A stretch of 64,000 nt of DNA from CAZYVU01 sp964651435 (GTDB taxonomy: Bacteria > Desulfobacterota > Syntrophorhabdia > Syntrophorhabdales > CAYQXL01), in NCBI GenBank assembly GCA_964651435.1, contig CAZYVU010000009.1:1-64000 (forward strand), written 5' to 3'. Each line of letters starts with the position of its first letter. Position 1 is the stretch's first letter. Both the position numbers and the translations under genes were made by a program. The notes below the pieces were generated by a model that saw only the letters and a program-made list of their open reading frames with translations, ran no database searches and was not told where the DNA came from. Below are positions 61,201 through 64,000 of the stretch, one piece after another.

Positions 61201-61771
61201 TGTCTGCAACGACGACAACAAGGCCGCCTTAGCGGCATGGATCCTCTTGGACTCAATGTCGCATATTCCGGAAGGAGGGATTCTGCCGGGCTATCCCGAG
61301 GGCCGGATAGAGGATGCCTGGGGTCTCGGAAAGGCAATGGAGGAGGCTCTGACAGGATCAGGCTTAGACAGTGGCGCAGCCTGGGAGGTGGTGACCCTCG
61401 CCGGCCTCTTCCGGCGCCTGGGTGAGCTGGCATTTGGGGAGACAGCCCCGAATCCGCTCGACGAGGCCTTGGCCCGGCTATGCACCGATAGGGCAGTTCA
61501 AGCCTTTCTGGGGGTTCACAGCCACGGCGGCGACACATGGTTCAGCAAGGAGCGACTGGAACGCCTGCTTGGGTTTCTTGTTACCCTAAGACACACGAAA
61601 GGGCCTGATAATGGCGAGGAGGCCGCACCGGCGGACCACGTGCCCGATGACCTGCTCAGCATCGAAGCATTGCGGGCCCGCGCAGAAGAAAGCGAGTACC
61701 GGTGGAAGGTTTTTGCTGCCCATATCGGTGCCGTGACGCCGGACTATAGCTCAAGCCACGAGTCTGAGTAG
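58253..61771 (+). CDS. Giant alpha-amylase (GH13) family protein
   Basis: About 1,172 residues with no signal peptide, so cytoplasmic. A helical N-terminal domain of about 300 residues is followed by a GH13 barrel: region I DMVPNHFG near 398, region II IIRFDAAMTL near 517 (nucleophile Asp), region III LLLAEAFW near 582 (acid Glu), and region IV MNNPDE near 642. Region IV normally reads NHD; here His is replaced by Pro. A further 500 residues follow, largely helical and unrecognised. The protein probably acts on glycogen-, maltooligosaccharide- or trehalose-type sugars. Its end overlaps the convergent acsE gene by 28 bases. Confidence 0.8.
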   Translation: MQNHSGREFHISRTSREKYGVDTALFKLSGNVIFSSVRAARHLVQSINKERGAKAGPEEILKAGDMVAMGLIDEILHYVVELYRNQRVRDALTKALAMLDEEIGREGVDRTLTFFTVHFPPLSVYRNEASVPQYLAGRTGASPNREIAIEEILLLWLANMNPAFRSFRELFDDTSLKENTDYLRLIHSLRRFFDVEPSFGPEDQNLIDMLRSPAIAVPNSLEGQLAYIRDHWGLLVRERYSARLLRSLDLFQEERKLTFAGPGPSVVYTYEIVEGESEYEQFSPDREWMPQLVLMAKNVYVWFDQLSRAYGQPVTRLDDIPDDELDRLRDYGFTGLWLIGIWERSPASQRIKQLCGNPEAVPSAYSVFDYEIATDLGGEDAYRNLRERLTARGIRLASDMVPNHFGIDSRYVIDHPSWFISLDHNPFPWYSFQGTDLSGNGRVGIFLEDHYYDRTDAAVAFKRVDRMTGREHFVYHGNDGTSMPWNDTAQLDYLNPDVREGMIELILSVARKFPIIRFDAAMTLTKRHYQRLWYPDPGRGGAIPTRAENGMTKEEFDDRMPQEFWRQVVDRVAQEAPDTLLLAEAFWLLEGYFVRTLGMHRVYNSAFMNILRDEENAKYRLVMKNTLEFDPEVMRRFVNFMNNPDERTAVDQFGKGDKYFGICTMMVTLPGLPMFGHGQVEGFSEKYGMEYRKAYWHEQPDPELVDRHRREIFPLLHRRHLFAGVANFLLYDFVSEDGTVNEDVFAYSNRYGRERTLVLYHNRFAAARGYVKTSVAYSIATGTADGRELVRKDLAEGLALTALEGFFTLFHDHRRGLWFVRDNRTLADKGLHVELQAYDYYTFVELAEVKDNEWHRFQRLSDYLGDGGTVDLDAATTEMLSRDFSDGTRSLLPDILSALNAASHGAGARQRPVVDDSATWPREKMIGLVLVGNHLYGLQADADDIAFRAFRLIGAAALVLRQAADLFAEKVNGGEVFASAPGLVCNDDNKAALAAWILLDSMSHIPEGGILPGYPEGRIEDAWGLGKAMEEALTGSGLDSGAAWEVVTLAGLFRRLGELAFGETAPNPLDEALARLCTDRAVQAFLGVHSHGGDTWFSKERLERLLGFLVTLRHTKGPDNGEEAAPADHVPDDLLSIEALRARAEESEYRWKVFAAHIGAVTPDYSSSHESE

Positions 61772-62622
61772 ACGGTCCGCCCCATAAGCACGCCGGCAGT
61801 CTTTACATACTCCAGGCCTTCTCTCTCAAGCGTCGAAAGGTCCATCTCTTCGCCGTCCATCACGCTGTGAACCAAAGCCTCAATGTCGGGCCTGTCGCCC
61901 CCGGCAATGGCCTTCAACTCGGCGTCAAAGGCATCGACAATGGCCGAATACATGCCATAGCGTTTCAACATGATGAGGTACGTACGGTTCAATATACCCC
62001 TCAGCGGACCGGGGCACCCGTTCGAGACGTTAGACAGGCCGCAGGCCGATCTGCACTGCGGTCCAATTTCGCTGAGCATCATAACGAATTCCGTGCATCC
62101 CTGAACCTGCATCTGCTGGGTGTTGACGGGCAGAACGATGGGGTCGATCCACAGGTCTTCGTCAGCAATACCGTAGGATGCGGCGGCGGCCATGAGCTCC
62201 GCAGCCAGAAGCCCCCGTTCGTTGGCATCGCGCGGAATCCCTTCCGTCCCCAGGGTCAGGGCCACAAAGGGCGCCCCGTAGCGCTTTGCCATGGGCATCA
62301 GGGCTTCAATCCTTTCCGGCCTCGCCGAAATGGAGTTGATGAGCGGCCTGATGCGCGCGGCCTTGAGCCCTGCCTCGATGGCCTCGATGTTCGTAGTATC
62401 GAGTGACAGAGGGAGGTCGACGGCCTCCTGCACCGTCTGAACCACCCAATCCATAAGCTCCGGGCCGCCCTTACGGGCCGGCCCCAAATTGACGTCTATC
62501 ATATCCATGCCTGCCCCAGCCATACTAAGGGCCAGAGACCGGATCGGCTCAGGGTCGCGCTGACGCAAGGCCTCTCCGATCCGTTTTGACATGACGTTCA
62601 GGTTTTCGCCGATCAGAATCAT
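61744..62622 (-). CDS. acsE: Methyltetrahydrofolate:corrinoid/Fe-S protein methyltransferase (AcsE-like)
   Basis: Pterin-binding TIM-barrel enzyme that moves a methyl group between methyl-H4folate and the CODH/ACS corrinoid protein in the Wood-Ljungdahl pathway. 292 residues: ENLNVMSKRIGEAL, DMIDVNLGPARKGGP, LSLDTTNIEAIEAGL, INSISA and CRSACGLSNVSNGCPG. It lies 43 bases downstream of the CODH/ACS gamma subunit gene, which fixes the assignment. Runs tail to tail into the GH13 gene with overlapping ends. Confidence 0.92.
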   Translation of the reverse strand: MILIGENLNVMSKRIGEALRQRDPEPIRSLALSMAGAGMDMIDVNLGPARKGGPELMDWVVQTVQEAVDLPLSLDTTNIEAIEAGLKAARIRPLINSISARPERIEALMPMAKRYGAPFVALTLGTEGIPRDANERGLLAAELMAAAASYGIADEDLWIDPIVLPVNTQQMQVQGCTEFVMMLSEIGPQCRSACGLSNVSNGCPGPLRGILNRTYLIMLKRYGMYSAIVDAFDAELKAIAGGDRPDIEALVHSVMDGEEMDLSTLEREGLEYVKTAGVLMGRTVYSDSWLEL

Positions 62623-62665
62623 TCAAACACCGTCCTTCCTAACCATCAGATCGCATGCCGGGGGA

Positions 62666-64000
62666 TCAGGCCTTCCACATCCTCAGGTATGCCGGCAAGT
62701 GCGCCGCCTCCCGTGGCCCGACGTGGATTTCCCATCCCGGAAGCTCCTCCTCCAGGTCTCCCAAAATCTGCGCCGCATACCCGGGGATGATGAGCTTCCT
62801 ATGGGCAACCTTTTCGATGATGCCGGAGCGCTTCACAAAGGCCCCCACGAGGTCCCCGACAAACTTGCCCGCAGCCCAGGCCGTCATGACCGACAGCCCC
62901 TCCGTATCCATGATGAGCAGCCAGCTTGCCACCCTGGAATTCTCCATTTCGCCGGAGACGATAAAATAGGTCAGAGAGAAGTTGCAGGTTACGAGGACCG
63001 GCGAGTCGTCGCCCGGATTGTTGATGGGATAGATCCCTTCCTGGGTGGTCATGGGCCTCTGGGGGTCGGTATAGATGTTGAGCCTTTGCAGGAGCAGAGG
63101 AAAAAGGGTCTCCCCCCGAAAATCGCCGAGAACGATAATGCCCGCATACTTGGCCACCATGGTCGAAGCTATGAGGGCCTCCTTCATGGGCTCGTCAGCC
63201 AACTGAAAAGGCAGGCCGATCGTAGGAAATCCGAGAGGCTTTAACCGCGAAACGAGTGCCCCGCGGCGAATGGCCACCTGCTGCTCAAAGGCCTCCCTCG
63301 TCGTCGCCGGCGAAGGGTCGAGGACGAGGTCTTTCAGACCCTCGCCCATGAGCCTCTCAACGAGTCCGGCCACTGCCTCGATGCCCTTTCCTTTGACGGC
63401 GAGTGGAGCGCCGTGTGTCTTCGCCAGTGCCGTCATGGCCTGCCAGTTCTCTTCAGTAGCGGCGTAGATGAGCGGCCGTCTGTCTTGCAAGCGTACCAGC
63501 GCCTCCTCCATGGAGGCCGGATCCGGGCACATCAACACGACGGCATAGGGCTCCCGGGAGGCCCGGTCGACAATCCGCAAAAACCGTTCCCTATCTCCCC
63601 CGTCCCGTATCGCCACAAGTTCGGGCCGAAGGGTCATCCCGATCCGCTCGTACTCATAGAGACTCAGAGACGCGAAACGTCGCTCCACCTCGTCATCGCT
63701 CATCTCCGTCGATATGAGGACGGCGAAGCCGGGCTTGTTGAAAAAGGTCTTCTCGTGGCGGAAAAGAACGGTCTCGCCGCCCACCTTGACCTCGTACTCG
63801 CCCCGGCCAACGGCCACAGGCCGTATGGGGGGAGCGCCGGCCTCGGCAAGCTGGCCCCGTGCGTCGTCGCTCACGTAGGGACAGGAGTCAAGCTCAGCTT
63901 TCGCCGATGCCAAGGCCATGGCAAAGGCCAGGCACGTCGGATACTTGCACTCTCCACAGTTTGTCTTCGGCAGCAGCTTAAAAATCTGAATTCCCGTCAG
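62666..64000 (-). CDS. acsC: CODH/acetyl-CoA synthase corrinoid Fe-S protein, gamma subunit (5' end beyond the window)
   Basis: The large subunit (CdhE/AcsC) carries the [4Fe-4S] cluster that activates cobalt. In the window about 444 residues are seen. The N-terminal cluster region reads LTGIQIFKLLPKTNCGECKY, then PTCLAFAMALASAKAELDSCPYVSDDA, with four cysteines in the CxxCx4C...C pattern, so the start is just to the right of the edge. The ATG at 63919 is internal. The C-terminal part carries the corrinoid-binding region (NNPGDDSPVLVTCNFSLTYF, SGIIEKVAHRKLIIPGYAAQILGDLEEELPGWEIHVGP). First of two genes with acsE. Confidence 0.93.
   Translation of the reverse strand: MTGIQIFKLLPKTNCGECKYPTCLAFAMALASAKAELDSCPYVSDDARGQLAEAGAPPIRPVAVGRGEYEVKVGGETVLFRHEKTFFNKPGFAVLISTEMSDDEVERRFASLSLYEYERIGMTLRPELVAIRDGGDRERFLRIVDRASREPYAVVLMCPDPASMEEALVRLQDRRPLIYAATEENWQAMTALAKTHGAPLAVKGKGIEAVAGLVERLMGEGLKDLVLDPSPATTREAFEQQVAIRRGALVSRLKPLGFPTIGLPFQLADEPMKEALIASTMVAKYAGIIVLGDFRGETLFPLLLQRLNIYTDPQRPMTTQEGIYPINNPGDDSPVLVTCNFSLTYFIVSGEMENSRVASWLLIMDTEGLSVMTAWAAGKFVGDLVGAFVKRSGIIEKVAHRKLIIPGYAAQILGDLEEELPGWEIHVGPREAAHLPAYLRMWKA

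Noticed and set aside
1..64000. rRNA, tRNA, transposase, integrase or phage genes
   Set aside because: No sequence with a cloverleaf-like CCA-end pattern, rRNA core or recombinase motif was seen in the few gaps, all shorter than 300 bases.

Overview
The window reads as chromosomal DNA of a GC-rich, Gram-negative, strictly anaerobic bacterium, most likely Desulfobacterota (former Deltaproteobacteria, syntroph or sulfate-reducer relatives). The clues are a ferredoxin-dependent 2-oxoglutarate oxidoreductase coupled to succinyl-CoA synthetase, two Wood-Ljungdahl proteins (AcsE-like methyltransferase and the CODH/ACS gamma subunit), a large Mo/W-cofactor cluster, TolQ/TolR/TonB, type IV pilus retraction ATPases and a pcm-rpoS pair. 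The phylum is inferred from gene content only. Coding density is very high: no gene-free stretch reaches 300 bases. I found no rRNA, tRNA, insertion sequence, prophage or CRISPR array.

Region by region. 1-5904 (minus): the first codons of an MBOAT acyltransferase, a metal-dependent amidohydrolase whose only plausible start is AUU, then korDABC-sucCD. 6006-13187: dtd and a divergent EF-G paralogue on minus; then on plus the core rpmH-rnpA-yidD-yidC-jag-mnmE block. 13200-18025 (minus): a small exported protein, a class A PBP, an adenine deaminase and a thioesterase. 18241-25594 (plus): fabI, phoU, then moeA, a MoeA/substrate-binding fusion, moaA, a 15-copy octamer array, moaC, a MOSC protein and mog. 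25617-29242 (minus): pilU-like, pilT, scpB, miaA; a second class A PBP follows on plus. 31163-34043 (minus): a HAD phosphatase-like protein, an orphan Card1/Can2-type CARF nuclease and a DUF6765 protein.

34245-41219 (plus) is the most unusual block. It has a degenerate HATPase, then a compact run of DUF2848, a nitrilase-superfamily hydrolase, a membrane protein with a spermidine-synthase-like domain lacking the usual catalytic Asp, a radical-SAM enzyme with a Tat-like leader, and an exported Memo-AMMECR1 fusion. The last two are the AmmeMemoRadiSam pair. 41270-50533 (minus): trmI, tonB/tolR/tolQ, a DUF362 ferredoxin protein plus a 37-residue membrane protein behind a Fur-box-like site, and an allantoinase-like enzyme with a complete PotABCD-type transporter. 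50722-56349 (plus): Smr, proC, pcm, rpoS, murJ, and a formyltransferase-fold protein. 56379-58112 (minus): nucleoside phosphorylase, HIT, HNH. 58253-61771 (plus): a 1,172-residue GH13 protein. 61744-64000 (minus): AcsE-like methyltransferase and CODH/ACS gamma subunit, running off the right edge.

Many genes carry recognisable sigma-70-type promoters (TTGACA-like, 17-18 bp spacer, TATAAT-like). Several place the predicted transcription start within a few bases of the start codon with no Shine-Dalgarno, which suggests leaderless or near-leaderless translation. The top leads are the CRISPR-less CARF nuclease, the exported AmmeMemoRadiSam operon, the AUU start, and the EF-G-like GTPase with an altered G3 motif.
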